A program made the translations under genes and the position numbers. This document shows positions 17,875-26,648 of a stretch of DNA of 64,000 bases, in pieces. Positions within the stretch are counted from its first letter, which is position 1, and each line of letters opens with the position of its first letter. Source of the stretch: Flavobacteriaceae bacterium (GTDB taxonomy: Bacteria; Bacteroidota; Bacteroidia; Flavobacteriales; Flavobacteriaceae); contig JABSPM010000062.1 in the NCBI GenBank assembly GCA_013215095.1, positions 1 to 64,000 on the forward strand. Reading direction: 5' to 3'. The notes below the pieces were generated by a model, which worked only from the letters and a program-made list of their open reading frames with translations, had not been told where the DNA came from and searched no databases.

Positions 17875-19770
17875 TTAACCTTTTAGCCATGCAGCTCTCA
17901 ATGCTTTCTGCGCTTCAGTGGCATTTTCATCCTCTTCCAAAGATTTAATTACAGCTTCTGCCACTTCTAGTGTGCCTTTAAGTTGAATTATTTCGCCATC
18001 ACGCTCTAGCTCTAAATCGTACTTTTGACCTTTTTGCCATAAAAACATTCCACCAATGACTTGCTGCAAACTTTGCAGATTTAAAGGCGCACCATTAACC
18101 TTCTTAATTACATCTCCAACTTTTATACCTTGAGACGCCCAAAATGAATTTTTAAGCGCAGTAGGTGAAAATGCAACATCACCAGTGGTGCCATTAACAT
18201 CGAATATAAAATTTTGTCCACCCGCAAAAATATAATTTGTTGCCTCAGTGCTTTCTACTTGTTTTAATCCAACTTTTTTAAAGAAATCTTCATATATTAT
18301 AGGTGCACTATTAATTACATGTGTGTTTAAAAACTCTCCAACACTTGGGTAGGTCATTCCTGTTATTTCTTCTATAATTTCGTCGTCATTAAAAGGTTTG
18401 TTTTTTCCGTATTTAAGAGATAATTCTTTCATTAAAGAGAGTATACTTCTAGTACCATTACTTTCTTCTCGCATTAAAATATCAATACACATACCTATTA
18501 AAGCACCTTTTAGATAAACATTATAATAGTTAGCCGCATAAGGTTGTTCTAACACGTTTTCACTCATATGCGTAAAACTCATAGTATCATCTAAGTTTTT
18601 AGACGCTGCTATCTTTCCTTTAATTGTATTATAAAACTCGTTTGAAGACACTAAGCCTTGGTGTACTTGAAAATGTTGTGCAAAATACTCCGTTACACCT
18701 TCATACATCCATAAATGCTTAGAAAAAGTAGGTGTGTTATAGTCAAAATAATGTACATCCTCCGAGTGCACGGATAAAGGTGTTACAATATGGAAAAACT
18801 CATGCGCAACAACATCGGTAATAGACTTGGCTAAATCCATTTTACTTGAAGACTCTGGCAATACAACGACTGTTGATGTATGGTGTTCTAACGCCCCCAT
18901 ACCTTTAGGTGCATCATCAGAACCGTCAGATAGATATAAATAAATATCATAGCGCGTAGTACTATTTATATCGCCTAAATACACTTTTTGTGCCTGCATC
19001 ATTTTATAAACCGTTTCTTTTTGGCTAGCAGCAGTATGTATCTTATTTGGAGAGTATACACTTAATACAACTTTAATATCACCTACCATAAATTCTTCAA
19101 CATCTACCTTACCATACATCATTGGATTATCTGTAATATCAAAATAACGTGGTGCAAAATAACTACTCGTCATTACTGTGCCGTCTTCACTATTTTTTAC
19201 AGCTATCTCCTCTAAAGCAGAAGTTTTAATAAAGTTTGATGGTGCAGTTACCTCTAAAGTGTATTGATTTGCTTTTAACATATCAAAATACCCAATAAAC
19301 CCATGGAGGTTTAAAACATAATTATCTTCTTCAATATTTGTACCAGCTGGCGAAAATGGATTTTCACCACCTATACCAATCGAGGTCTCTGTATCAAAAG
19401 TATCATTTACATAATATATGAGTTTATCGAGTTTGGTTGCATCACTAATCGTCCAAGTATTCACATCTATTTGATTAACTTCCATCGTGTTACCTTCATA
19501 ATCTAAGGCTTTCATGTCTTCAATGTACTTCCCAAAATCACTAACCGTATAGGTTCCCTGTATTATTCGTGGCATCCTATAAGTAACGGATTCTGCAGTA
19601 AAGCGACCTGGGTCTATAGTTACAGGTACTCTATCGTTTACAACTTTTGTCAAATCTAAACTTGTCTTAATGGGTGTTTCTAATGCTAAATCATTATTAG
19701 CTTTTGATTTTACAGAACCGCAACTTATAAATACGACACTTAAGCCTAAAATGGCAATATAATTTTTCAT
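17875..19770 (-). CDS. M61 family lipoprotein peptidase with PDZ domain (glycyl aminopeptidase-like)
   Basis: From ATG 19770 the product has 631 residues with a lipobox ending at Cys17 (LSVVFISC). The TTG at 19800 lies inside the promoter, which excludes the longer frame. An N-terminal M61 beta domain is followed by the thermolysin-like catalytic domain with HEFFH (323-327) and the third zinc ligand in WMYEGVTEYFA (about 355-364). A C-terminal PDZ domain spans about 510-600 (SQGIKVGDVIKKVNGAPLN). M61 enzymes remove N-terminal Gly/Ala from peptides. This one is likely anchored in the outer or inner membrane facing the periplasm. Confidence 0.92.
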   Translation of the reverse strand: MKNYIAILGLSVVFISCGSVKSKANNDLALETPIKTSLDLTKVVNDRVPVTIDPGRFTAESVTYRMPRIIQGTYTVSDFGKYIEDMKALDYEGNTMEVNQIDVNTWTISDATKLDKLIYYVNDTFDTETSIGIGGENPFSPAGTNIEEDNYVLNLHGFIGYFDMLKANQYTLEVTAPSNFIKTSALEEIAVKNSEDGTVMTSSYFAPRYFDITDNPMMYGKVDVEEFMVGDIKVVLSVYSPNKIHTAASQKETVYKMMQAQKVYLGDINSTTRYDIYLYLSDGSDDAPKGMGALEHHTSTVVVLPESSSKMDLAKSITDVVAHEFFHIVTPLSVHSEDVHYFDYNTPTFSKHLWMYEGVTEYFAQHFQVHQGLVSSNEFYNTIKGKIAASKNLDDTMSFTHMSENVLEQPYAANYYNVYLKGALIGMCIDILMREESNGTRSILSLMKELSLKYGKNKPFNDDEIIEEITGMTYPSVGEFLNTHVINSAPIIYEDFFKKVGLKQVESTEATNYIFAGGQNFIFDVNGTTGDVAFSPTALKNSFWASQGIKVGDVIKKVNGAPLNLQSLQQVIGGMFLWQKGQKYDLELERDGEIIQLKGTLEVAEAVIKSLEEDENATEAQKALRAAWLKG

Positions 19771-19796
19771 GTTATTTTTTAGTTTTTCATTAAGAC

Positions 19797-19827
19797 GCAA
19801 AAATCAATAATCTGTTACGGCTAACAA
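19797..19827 (-). promoter_or_regulatory. Promoter of the M61 peptidase gene
   Basis: On the minus strand a -33 TTG (19825-19827) is separated by exactly 19 bases from a -7-like GATTTTTGC (19797-19805, one mismatch to TAnnTTTG). The predicted leader before ATG 19770 is about 20 nt. Confidence 0.5.
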
Positions 19828-19886
19828 TTAAAAAATTTTGTTAAAAATAAAGCCATACAATTTTAATAAACCCAATAGATTTAAAG

Positions 19887-19894
19887 TATTTTTG
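19887..19894 (+). promoter_or_regulatory. -7 box upstream of the glycosyltransferase gene
   Basis: TATTTTTG matches TAnnTTTG exactly and lies about 36 bases before ATG 19931. No clear -33 element is seen. Confidence 0.45.
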
Positions 19895-19930
19895 AAATAA
19901 AAAATTTTTAAGTTTTACGTATTAGATTTT

Positions 19931-20938
19931 ATGATCCAAAATCTCGTTAGCATACTCACACCTTTTAAAAACACTAGCGCTTACATTTCAGAATGTATTA
20001 GTTCTATTATAAAACAGACCTATCAGAACTGGGAACTACTAATTGTTGATGATGGCTCTACGGATGACAGCAAAGCTATTGTGACTAATTTTGCAAATAA
20101 GGACATTCGCATCCGATTGTTGGATAATCCAGGGCAAGGCATTATTGAAGCGCTGCGATTTGCGTTACAAAACTCTAAAGGACAATATGTAACACGTATG
20201 GATAGCGATGATATAATGCCTATTTATAAATTAGAACATATGGTAAATGCATTAAAACAATATGGTGACGGACATATTGCGGTGGGATTAGTTAAATACT
20301 TTTCAGAAACGAAAGTTACTGACGGCTATCGTGATTATGAACAATGGCTTAATGGGCTTACTCAAAAAGGACATAATTTTAATGCACTGTATAAAGAATG
20401 TGTTATTCCATCTCCTTGTTGGATGACTTCTAGACAAGACTTATTGCGCTGCGACGCCTTTAATCCAAATCGGTATCCAGAAGATTATGATTTAACGTTC
20501 AGGTTTTACAAATATGGTTTGAAATGTATTCCTTGTGATACCTTATGGCATCATTGGAGAGATTATTCTAAACGAACTTCTAAAACGCATGTACATTATG
20601 ATATAGATTACTTTCTAGATTTAAAACTCCATTATTTTCTAGAATTGCATTATGAACCTTCTAGACCCTTAGTTATTATGGGGGCCGGTTACAAGGGCAA
20701 ATTATTAGCCAAATCTTTATTAGAGGCTAATATTACGTTCCATTGGATTAATGACAATCCAAACAAACAACACAAAAACATCTACCATCAGTCCTTAAAA
20801 TCTATGGCAATTTTTAAAACACTAGATCGTCCTCAGAGCATCATAACATTGGCTAATGCAAAGGTTCAAAACCAATTTGAAACTTTCATGAATCGTCATA
20901 ATATGATTGCAATGCAAGATTATTTCTTTTTTTGTTAA
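19931..20938 (+). CDS. Family 2 glycosyltransferase with extra C-terminal nucleotide-binding-like domain
   Basis: This 335-residue protein has a GT-A domain in residues 1-240. IVDDGSTDDS (38-47) contacts the nucleotide, RMDSDD (89-94) is the DxD metal motif, and YPEDYDLTFRFYKYG supplies the acceptor/catalytic ED motif. Residues about 246-335 form a second small domain beginning RPLVIMGAGYKGKLLAK, a glycine-rich dinucleotide-like loop. This module is more often seen in sugar-modifying or O-antigen acetyltransferase proteins. It is probably a sugar transferase for a surface polysaccharide or glycan. No other glycan genes are adjacent, so the acceptor is unknown. Confidence 0.85.
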   Translation: MIQNLVSILTPFKNTSAYISECISSIIKQTYQNWELLIVDDGSTDDSKAIVTNFANKDIRIRLLDNPGQGIIEALRFALQNSKGQYVTRMDSDDIMPIYKLEHMVNALKQYGDGHIAVGLVKYFSETKVTDGYRDYEQWLNGLTQKGHNFNALYKECVIPSPCWMTSRQDLLRCDAFNPNRYPEDYDLTFRFYKYGLKCIPCDTLWHHWRDYSKRTSKTHVHYDIDYFLDLKLHYFLELHYEPSRPLVIMGAGYKGKLLAKSLLEANITFHWINDNPNKQHKNIYHQSLKSMAIFKTLDRPQSIITLANAKVQNQFETFMNRHNMIAMQDYFFFC

Positions 20939-20990
20939 TGAAAACGTTAAATTTCTCGAAATCCAAAGAAGTGGATAGCAATTCATTTTC

Positions 20991-20998
20991 TATATTTG
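20991..20998 (+). promoter_or_regulatory. -7 box for the BatA-like/dihydroorotase-like operon
   Basis: TATATTTG is a perfect -7 box 18 bases before ATG 21016, so the leader would be about 12 nt. Confidence 0.5.
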
Positions 20999-21015
20999 AT
21001 AAATTATTATAAAGC

Positions 21016-22935
21016 ATGCAATTTAAACACCCCGAAATTCTTTACGCTTTACTCCTATTGGTAATTCCTATTATTGTACATTTATTTCAGTTAAGGCGTT
21101 TTCAAAAAGAAGCATTTACCAATGTTGCATTCTTAAAATCAGTTGTAATTCAGACAAGAAAGAGTTCTAAGATTAAGAAATGGTTAACCCTTTTGACTCG
21201 CTTATTCCTTTTAGCATGTATTATAATAGCTTTCTCCCAGCCATATTTTACTAATAACAAAGATTTAAATACCAAAGTAGAGTATGTTATCTATTTAGAT
21301 AATTCCTTTAGTATGCAGGCTAAGGGAGCTAAAGGAGCGCTTTTAAAGCGTGCTATTCAAGATATATTAACCACTGTAGATAATACGCAAGAATTGAGTG
21401 TGTTTACTAATGATATTACCTATAAAAACACGAATATCTTAGCACTAAAAAACGAATTAATTCAATTAGACTACAGTCCAAATCAACTCCCCTATGATGC
21501 AGTACTTATAAAAGGAAAGCAACTGTTTTCTAAAGGAAATAACACCTTAAAACATCTTATTTTAATTTCAGATTTTCAAAAAAAGAATAAAGCTTTAGAT
21601 GTTACATTAGACTCATCGACTCAGGTTAGTCTTGTGCAATTGATACCTCAAAACCTCAACAACATAAGTTTGGATAGTGTTTATATAAGCGGAAGTAATT
21701 CTAGTAATTTGAGTTTAGATGTCGCCGTAACTAGACCAGAACAGTATTCTGAAAATTTAAGTATTTCCTTGTATGAAAAGGAACATTTAATTGCTAAAAC
21801 TGCCATTACAACCTCCAATGACACGACAGCAACATTTAGCCTTCCTTTAAATCAGAAGTTTAACGGTCGTGTTGTTATTAACGATGAGAGCTTACAATTT
21901 GACAACACGCTATATTTTAACATTAATGCTACAAAAAAAATTAATGTTTTAAGCATTAATGAGGCAGATGACAATTACTTGTCTCGAATTTATTCAAAGG
22001 ACGAATTCAATTACAAATCTATTCCGCTAAATGCGCTTAACTTTAATGTGATTTCTAATCAGAATCTTATCATTTTAAATGAATTGAATAGCATCTCTAC
22101 CGCAGTTAAAAATGCGTTGATTAGTTTTAAATCTAAAGGTGGAAACATCTTAATTATTCCTTCAATTAACTCTAATAAATCTACATATAATCAGATGCTT
22201 AGTGTGTATGATTTAGGTTTAGATAAGGAAGTGCTAAACACTAAAAATATAACTAATATAAATTATGGACATCCTCTCTTCGAGAATGTTTTTGAGTCAC
22301 GCGTCAGCAATTTTCAATATCCAAAAGTCAATCAATTTTATAACATAAAAAATCAACAAAGTGCAATTTTAAATTATGAAGACAGCAGCCCTTTTTTAGT
22401 TGAGAGTAATGGCATATTTCTGTTCACTGCCGCCTTGAATTCAGGGAACTCAAACTTTACCAATTCCCAATTGATCGTTCCTGTTTTGTACAATATTGGA
22501 AAACAGAGTCTAAAACTCCCAAAGTTGTATTACGAATTGGGCAAGGAAAATATATTTGATATTGATACACAATTAGGTGCTGATGAAATTCTTAGTTTAA
22601 AATGTGCAGATGAGCGTTTTATTCCGCAACAGCAAAACTTAAACAATAAAGTTGTAATTACGACAAATGAGTTACCAAGAAGAGCATCTATTTACGAGGT
22701 GTTGCATAAGACTAATGCTTTAGAGCATGTTAGTTTTAATTATCCGCGGCACGAGAGCAGGCTTAAATATGAGTCGTTTGCAGGCATGAAACATGTTGAC
22801 GTTGCAACTTCAATTCCAGAATTATTGGAAACCATAAAAAATGACACAAATAATAATGCGCTATGGAAATGGTTTGTTATTTTTGCCCTAACATTTTTAG
22901 TTATAGAAATGTTCTTATTAAAATATTTTAAATGA
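21016..22935 (+). CDS. BatA N-terminal-domain membrane protein with degenerate vWA region
   Basis: The 639-residue protein opens with the BatA/aerotolerance N-terminus: MQFKHPEILYALLLLVIPII, then VHLFQLRRFQKEAFTNVAFL, and a second membrane helix near 60-80. A vWA-like domain follows, with DNSFSMQAKG in place of DxSxS, which could still hold a MIDAS ion. The central portion is beta-rich, and a last membrane helix lies near 615-635. Such proteins are periplasm-facing envelope factors in Bacteroidota with poorly defined roles. The stop overlaps the start of the next gene by 4 nt. Confidence 0.87.
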   Translation: MQFKHPEILYALLLLVIPIIVHLFQLRRFQKEAFTNVAFLKSVVIQTRKSSKIKKWLTLLTRLFLLACIIIAFSQPYFTNNKDLNTKVEYVIYLDNSFSMQAKGAKGALLKRAIQDILTTVDNTQELSVFTNDITYKNTNILALKNELIQLDYSPNQLPYDAVLIKGKQLFSKGNNTLKHLILISDFQKKNKALDVTLDSSTQVSLVQLIPQNLNNISLDSVYISGSNSSNLSLDVAVTRPEQYSENLSISLYEKEHLIAKTAITTSNDTTATFSLPLNQKFNGRVVINDESLQFDNTLYFNINATKKINVLSINEADDNYLSRIYSKDEFNYKSIPLNALNFNVISNQNLIILNELNSISTAVKNALISFKSKGGNILIIPSINSNKSTYNQMLSVYDLGLDKEVLNTKNITNINYGHPLFENVFESRVSNFQYPKVNQFYNIKNQQSAILNYEDSSPFLVESNGIFLFTAALNSGNSNFTNSQLIVPVLYNIGKQSLKLPKLYYELGKENIFDIDTQLGADEILSLKCADERFIPQQQNLNNKVVITTNELPRRASIYEVLHKTNALEHVSFNYPRHESRLKYESFAGMKHVDVATSIPELLETIKNDTNNNALWKWFVIFALTFLVIEMFLLKYFK

Positions 22936-24191
22936 ATCTATTCATAAAGGCTGTCACGATTATTGATTCAAAGAGTGATTATCATAATAAAACTCAAGAT
23001 ATTCTCATTGAGAATGGTATTATAACAAAGATAGCGTCTAACCTCCAAAACCCGAATTCATATCAAGAACTTACATTTGATAATCTTCATATTTCTCAAG
23101 GTTGGTTTGATAGTAGTGTGAGTTTTGGAACCCCAGGTTATGAAGAACGAGAGACTTTAGAAAATGGAGTTCAAACTGCTGCAAAATCAGGATTTACTGC
23201 AGTTGGATTAAATTCCAATACTAATCCTCCTATAGATAATAATTCTAGTGTAACCTTTATAAAATCTAAGACCAAAAATAGTGCTGTAGATGTCCATCCT
23301 ATTGGTGCTTTGACCTCAGCAAGCAAAGGTATAGACCTGGCTGAACTATATGATATGACTCAAGCTGGAGCCATAGCTTTTGGAGACTACAAAACACCTA
23401 TATCAAATGCTAATCTCATGAAAATTGCCTTATTATATGCGAGCAATTTTGATAGTTTGGTATGTGCTTTCCCTCAAGATAATAGCATCGCTCAAAAAGG
23501 GGTTATGAACGAGCATATAAATAGTACTAAATTAGGTCTGAAAGGAATACCAGCCCTAGCCGAAGAGCTACAGGTAGCTCGTGATGTGTTTTTATTAGAA
23601 TATACTGGAGGAAAATTGCACATCCCGACGATTTCTACTGCAAAATCAGTAGCATTAATTAGAGAGGCTAAACAGCGCAAGTTAAACATTAGTTGCAGTG
23701 TAGCTATTCATAATTTGTTTTTTACGGATGATGCTTTAACTGATTTTGATACAAAATATAAAGTATCTCCTCCCCTAAGTACACAAAATGATATCGATGC
23801 ACTTATATCAGGGGTTAAAGATGGTACGATAGATATGGTTACTTCAGACCATAATCCTCTGAATATAGAACTTAAGAAATTAGAGTTTGATTACGCCACT
23901 TGTGGAACCATAGGTTTAGAAAGTGCTTTTGGCGCACTTAATACGCTGTTTTCTACAAAAAAAACCATACAACTCTTAACGCAAGGAAAAGAACGATTTG
24001 GGATTAAACACCAAACAATAGATGTTGGAAATCCAATTAATGCTACTCTTTTTAATCCGAATAAAACATATGAATTCTCTAATGAAAATATATATTCTAA
24101 ATCAAAAAATAGCATTTTCTTAGGACATTCACTAAAGGGAAAAGCAATAGGTGTAATCCATAACAATACAATAGTTTTAACGCCCAATTAA
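22932..24191 (+). CDS. Dihydroorotase homologue lacking the metal-binding histidines
   Basis: The 419-residue protein has the whole amidohydrolase/dihydroorotase architecture: DILIENGIITKIA, FGTPGYEERETLENGVQTAA, SNTNPPIDN, GLKGIPALAEELQVARDVFL, TSDHNP and GTIGLESAFGALNTLF. The ligand positions are changed. The DxHxH motif reads DSSVS (60-64), the H-A-E block reads CAFPQD (178-183), and the fourth His before ISTA is Thr (233). Only the aspartates near 152 and 306 remain. It should not hydrolyse dihydroorotate. By analogy with the PyrC' chains that scaffold aspartate transcarbamoylase, a structural role is plausible but inferred. It is coupled to the BatA-like gene. Confidence 0.85.
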   Translation: MNLFIKAVTIIDSKSDYHNKTQDILIENGIITKIASNLQNPNSYQELTFDNLHISQGWFDSSVSFGTPGYEERETLENGVQTAAKSGFTAVGLNSNTNPPIDNNSSVTFIKSKTKNSAVDVHPIGALTSASKGIDLAELYDMTQAGAIAFGDYKTPISNANLMKIALLYASNFDSLVCAFPQDNSIAQKGVMNEHINSTKLGLKGIPALAEELQVARDVFLLEYTGGKLHIPTISTAKSVALIREAKQRKLNISCSVAIHNLFFTDDALTDFDTKYKVSPPLSTQNDIDALISGVKDGTIDMVTSDHNPLNIELKKLEFDYATCGTIGLESAFGALNTLFSTKKTIQLLTQGKERFGIKHQTIDVGNPINATLFNPNKTYEFSNENIYSKSKNSIFLGHSLKGKAIGVIHNNTIVLTPN

Positions 24192-24192
24192 G

Positions 24193-24528
24193 ATGAAAGA
24201 CAGCAACAACACGAAAGGAGAAACACTTGCAATTGTGAGTTACTTATGGCTCTTTGGAGTTATTATTGCTTATTTTATGAATAAAGAAAAAAATAAGCCA
24301 TTGGTATATTTCCATGTAAGACAGTCATTAGGTTTATGGCTTTCTATGTGGATTATTGGTCTTATTATTTCTAATTTTGATGTTGCTAGTCTGAGATTGT
24401 CATTTTGGATATTTTTTGGTGTTTTATTCTTTTATGGTATCGCAACGGCTATTGCCGGAAAAATGACAACAGTTCCTATAGTAGGGAAATTTTATCAAAA
24501 CATATTCAAATCATTAGGAGGAAATTAA
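24193..24528 (+). CDS. Small membrane protein, DUF4870/Tic20-like
   Basis: This 111-residue protein has three to four hydrophobic helices: about 11-28 (TLAIVSYLWLFGVIIAYFMN), 43-62 and 68-92. The N-terminal SYLWLFGVI followed by a charged loop and YFHVRQSLGLW is typical of the DUF4870/Tic20-like group of small bacterial membrane proteins. No function is established. It starts 1 nt after the previous stop and ends 1 nt before the next start, so it is part of the operon running from 21016 to 25183. Confidence 0.75.
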   Translation: MKDSNNTKGETLAIVSYLWLFGVIIAYFMNKEKNKPLVYFHVRQSLGLWLSMWIIGLIISNFDVASLRLSFWIFFGVLFFYGIATAIAGKMTTVPIVGKFYQNIFKSLGGN

Positions 24529-24529
24529 T

Positions 24530-25183
24530 ATGCATACAGATTTATCGCTCTATCACATTATACGACCGTCGTCTTTAATCAACAACGCACCTTTATTAAT
24601 TATGTGCCATGGTTATGGTAGTGACGAAAATGATCTCTTTTCATTTGCTAGTGAACTCCCAAAAGAACTCTTCATTATTTCTTTAAGAGCACCTTATCCG
24701 CTGCAAGGTGGTGGTAATGCTTGGTATGCGATTCACTTTGATGCACCACAAGGCAAATGGAGTGATGACGCACAAGCTAAAAGTTCTAGAGACAGCATTT
24801 CAAAGTTTATTGATGAAGCTTGCGAAACATATCCTGTAGCTGCCGATAATGTAACCTTGTTAGGATTTAGTCAAGGTACAATTTTAAGTTTAGCAACTAG
24901 TCTTACTTATCCAGAAAAAGTAAAAAATGTAATAGCACTAAGCGGCTACATCAATCCGAATATTTTACCAGAAAATAGTGCTTCAAAAGATTACTCGCAT
25001 TTAAATATTTACTGTTCTCATGGTAGTGTAGACCAAGTTATTCCTGTGGATTGGGCAAGAAAAACAAAACCATACTTAGAGCAATTAAATATCAAAAATC
25101 AATATAGTGAGTTTCCTGTTGGTCATGGTGTTGCGCCACAAAATTTCTATGAATTTAGCGCTTGGCTTAAAACGAAAATTTGA
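24530..25183 (+). CDS. Carboxylesterase/phospholipase-family alpha/beta hydrolase
   Basis: The protein has 217 residues. PLLIMCHGYGSDENDLFSFA holds the oxyanion region, LLGFSQGTILSLA the nucleophile Ser (GxSxG), GSVDQVIPV the Asp and FPVGHGVAP the catalytic His. Length and motifs match the YpfH/acyl-protein thioesterase-like group that acts on short-chain esters or lysophospholipids in the cytoplasm. It is the last gene of the operon. A second, more divergent hydrolase of the same superfamily lies at 31105. Confidence 0.9.
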   Translation: MHTDLSLYHIIRPSSLINNAPLLIMCHGYGSDENDLFSFASELPKELFIISLRAPYPLQGGGNAWYAIHFDAPQGKWSDDAQAKSSRDSISKFIDEACETYPVAADNVTLLGFSQGTILSLATSLTYPEKVKNVIALSGYINPNILPENSASKDYSHLNIYCSHGSVDQVIPVDWARKTKPYLEQLNIKNQYSEFPVGHGVAPQNFYEFSAWLKTKI

Positions 25184-25304
25184 CTTATACCATGGCAAAT
25201 CTTGATTTTTAAGCTATAAAAGAAACAAATGAAATTTTAAGAACTTGTCCTTTAGTGCTCATACAAACAAGGTTTTCTAATCGTTTTAAGCCAGAATAAA
25301 AATC

Positions 25305-26138
25305 TTATTTTTTAATATAAATACCGTCAGTTTTGAATTCTATTAGTCGTTGCTTATAAAGATTACCTATTGCTTTTTTGAAGTTTTTTTTACTCATCTC
25401 TAAGGTTTCCTTAATTTGTTCTGGTGATGATTTATCGGTAAGTGCGAGATAGCCACTGTTATCTTCTAATTCTTTCATAATTAGTTGGGCATTAGGTTCT
25501 ATATTTCTATACCCAATCTGCCCTAATGCAATGTCTAGCTTATTGTCATTTCTGATTTTTTTAACCACACCTTTCAACTTATCTCCCACACTAATAGTCT
25601 TAAAAAGGTCCTCTTTAAAAATTAATCCTAAATGTTTTTTATTCACAATAACATTCATACCAATATCCGATGGATGAGAAACGATAATATCTACTTCGTC
25701 AAAAGTCTTTACGGTAAGTTCTTTATTGTCTAGAAAACGCTTTGTTTTACTTGAAGCTACCAGTCTATTACTTTCTTCATCTAGATAACAATACACCAAA
25801 TACCAACCTCCTCTTTTCATTTTAAACGCCTGTTCTTTAAATGGACAGAATAATTCTTTAACCATTCCCCAATCTAGAAATGCACCAATTTTTGACACCT
25901 CACTACAACGCAGTAAAGCAAAATCACCACGCTTAATATATGGCTTATCGGTCACTGCAACTAATCTTTCATCATTATCCAAATAAACAAACACTTCAAG
26001 ATTATCACCTAGTTCAAAGATTTTAGGTACATATCTATTAGGCAAAAGCACTTCATTACCCTCTTCATCTCCAAGAAATAATCCTGGTTCTGTATCTCTT
26101 AATATCTCAAGTGTATTATAAACTCCAATTTCTATCAT
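25305..26138 (-). CDS. CvfB-like S1 RNA-binding protein
   Basis: From ATG 26138 the protein has 277 residues and begins MIEIGVYNTLEILRDTEPGL. Several S1-type OB folds occupy roughly residues 1-205; one has LLRCSEVSKIGAFLDWGMVK, another VGDKLKGVVKKIRNDNKLDI. A winged helix at about 225-277 (EQIKETLEMSKKNFKKAIGN) completes the CvfB arrangement. It binds RNA and in other bacteria affects virulence and stress gene expression; the target here is unknown. The longer upstream frame has no supporting features and crosses a terminator. DUF2853 and menD lie upstream on the same strand. Confidence 0.88.
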   Translation of the reverse strand: MIEIGVYNTLEILRDTEPGLFLGDEEGNEVLLPNRYVPKIFELGDNLEVFVYLDNDERLVAVTDKPYIKRGDFALLRCSEVSKIGAFLDWGMVKELFCPFKEQAFKMKRGGWYLVYCYLDEESNRLVASSKTKRFLDNKELTVKTFDEVDIIVSHPSDIGMNVIVNKKHLGLIFKEDLFKTISVGDKLKGVVKKIRNDNKLDIALGQIGYRNIEPNAQLIMKELEDNSGYLALTDKSSPEQIKETLEMSKKNFKKAIGNLYKQRLIEFKTDGIYIKK

Positions 26139-26171
26139 GTTACAAAAGTAAGGATAAATAATAGAGTAAAT

Positions 26172-26199
26172 AAAAAAAGCGCTGCAACATTGCAACGCT
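26172..26199 (-). terminator. Intrinsic terminator of the DUF2853 gene
   Basis: AGCGCTGCAA and TTGCAACGCT pair with one mismatch across a 2-base loop. The A-run at 26172-26178 gives a T-tract on the minus strand. It lies about 25 bases after the DUF2853 stop, inside the gap before cvfB-like. Confidence 0.75.
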
Positions 26200-26223
26200 T
26201 ATATATTTTAACAGAGTTCTCAA

Positions 26224-26562
26224 TTAATACATTGACTCTTTACCAAAGTGCTTTGTTAATAAATAATACACTACTGCCCTATATTTGTTACGATTTGAAC
26301 GTCCGTAAGTCTCCATTACTGCATTAATACCTCCGTCTAAATCATCGCTTTCAGATAAACCTAATTTTTTGATTAAAAAATTATTTTTAACGGTGTTTAA
26401 TTCACTTTCATCACTTCCTGAAACTGTAGAAGCATCAGCATTATAAATTGCTGGTCCACAACCAATAGTAACTTTTGTTAGTAAGTCCATATCTGCGTTT
26501 ACACCGCATTTGTCTTTAAGGTCTGCTGCGTACTTTGTAATCAGTTCATCTCTTTTACTCAT
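26224..26562 (-). CDS. DUF2853 family protein
   Basis: This compact 112-residue soluble protein matches DUF2853 along its whole length. MSKRDELITKYAADLKDKCG opens the N-terminal helix, KVTIGCGPAIYNADASTVSG lies in the centre, and RNKYRAVVYYLLTKHFGK is at the C-terminus. It is predicted all-helical and cytoplasmic, with no catalytic motif. The function is unknown to me. It follows menD by about 85 bp on the same strand, and this neighbourhood recurs in flavobacteria. Confidence 0.85.
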   Translation of the reverse strand: MSKRDELITKYAADLKDKCGVNADMDLLTKVTIGCGPAIYNADASTVSGSDESELNTVKNNFLIKKLGLSESDDLDGGINAVMETYGRSNRNKYRAVVYYLLTKHFGKESMY

Positions 26563-26648
26563 AATAAAAAGTTTTTTGTGTTAATTAATGTAATAAGTTT
26601 GTTATTTGTTAAGTAAGACCCTAAAATAATGAAAAAGTCACATTATAT

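Noticed and set aside
25184-25304. ATACCATGGCAAATC after the esterase as a MITE end
   Set aside because: Only the first seven bases match and no opposite end is present.
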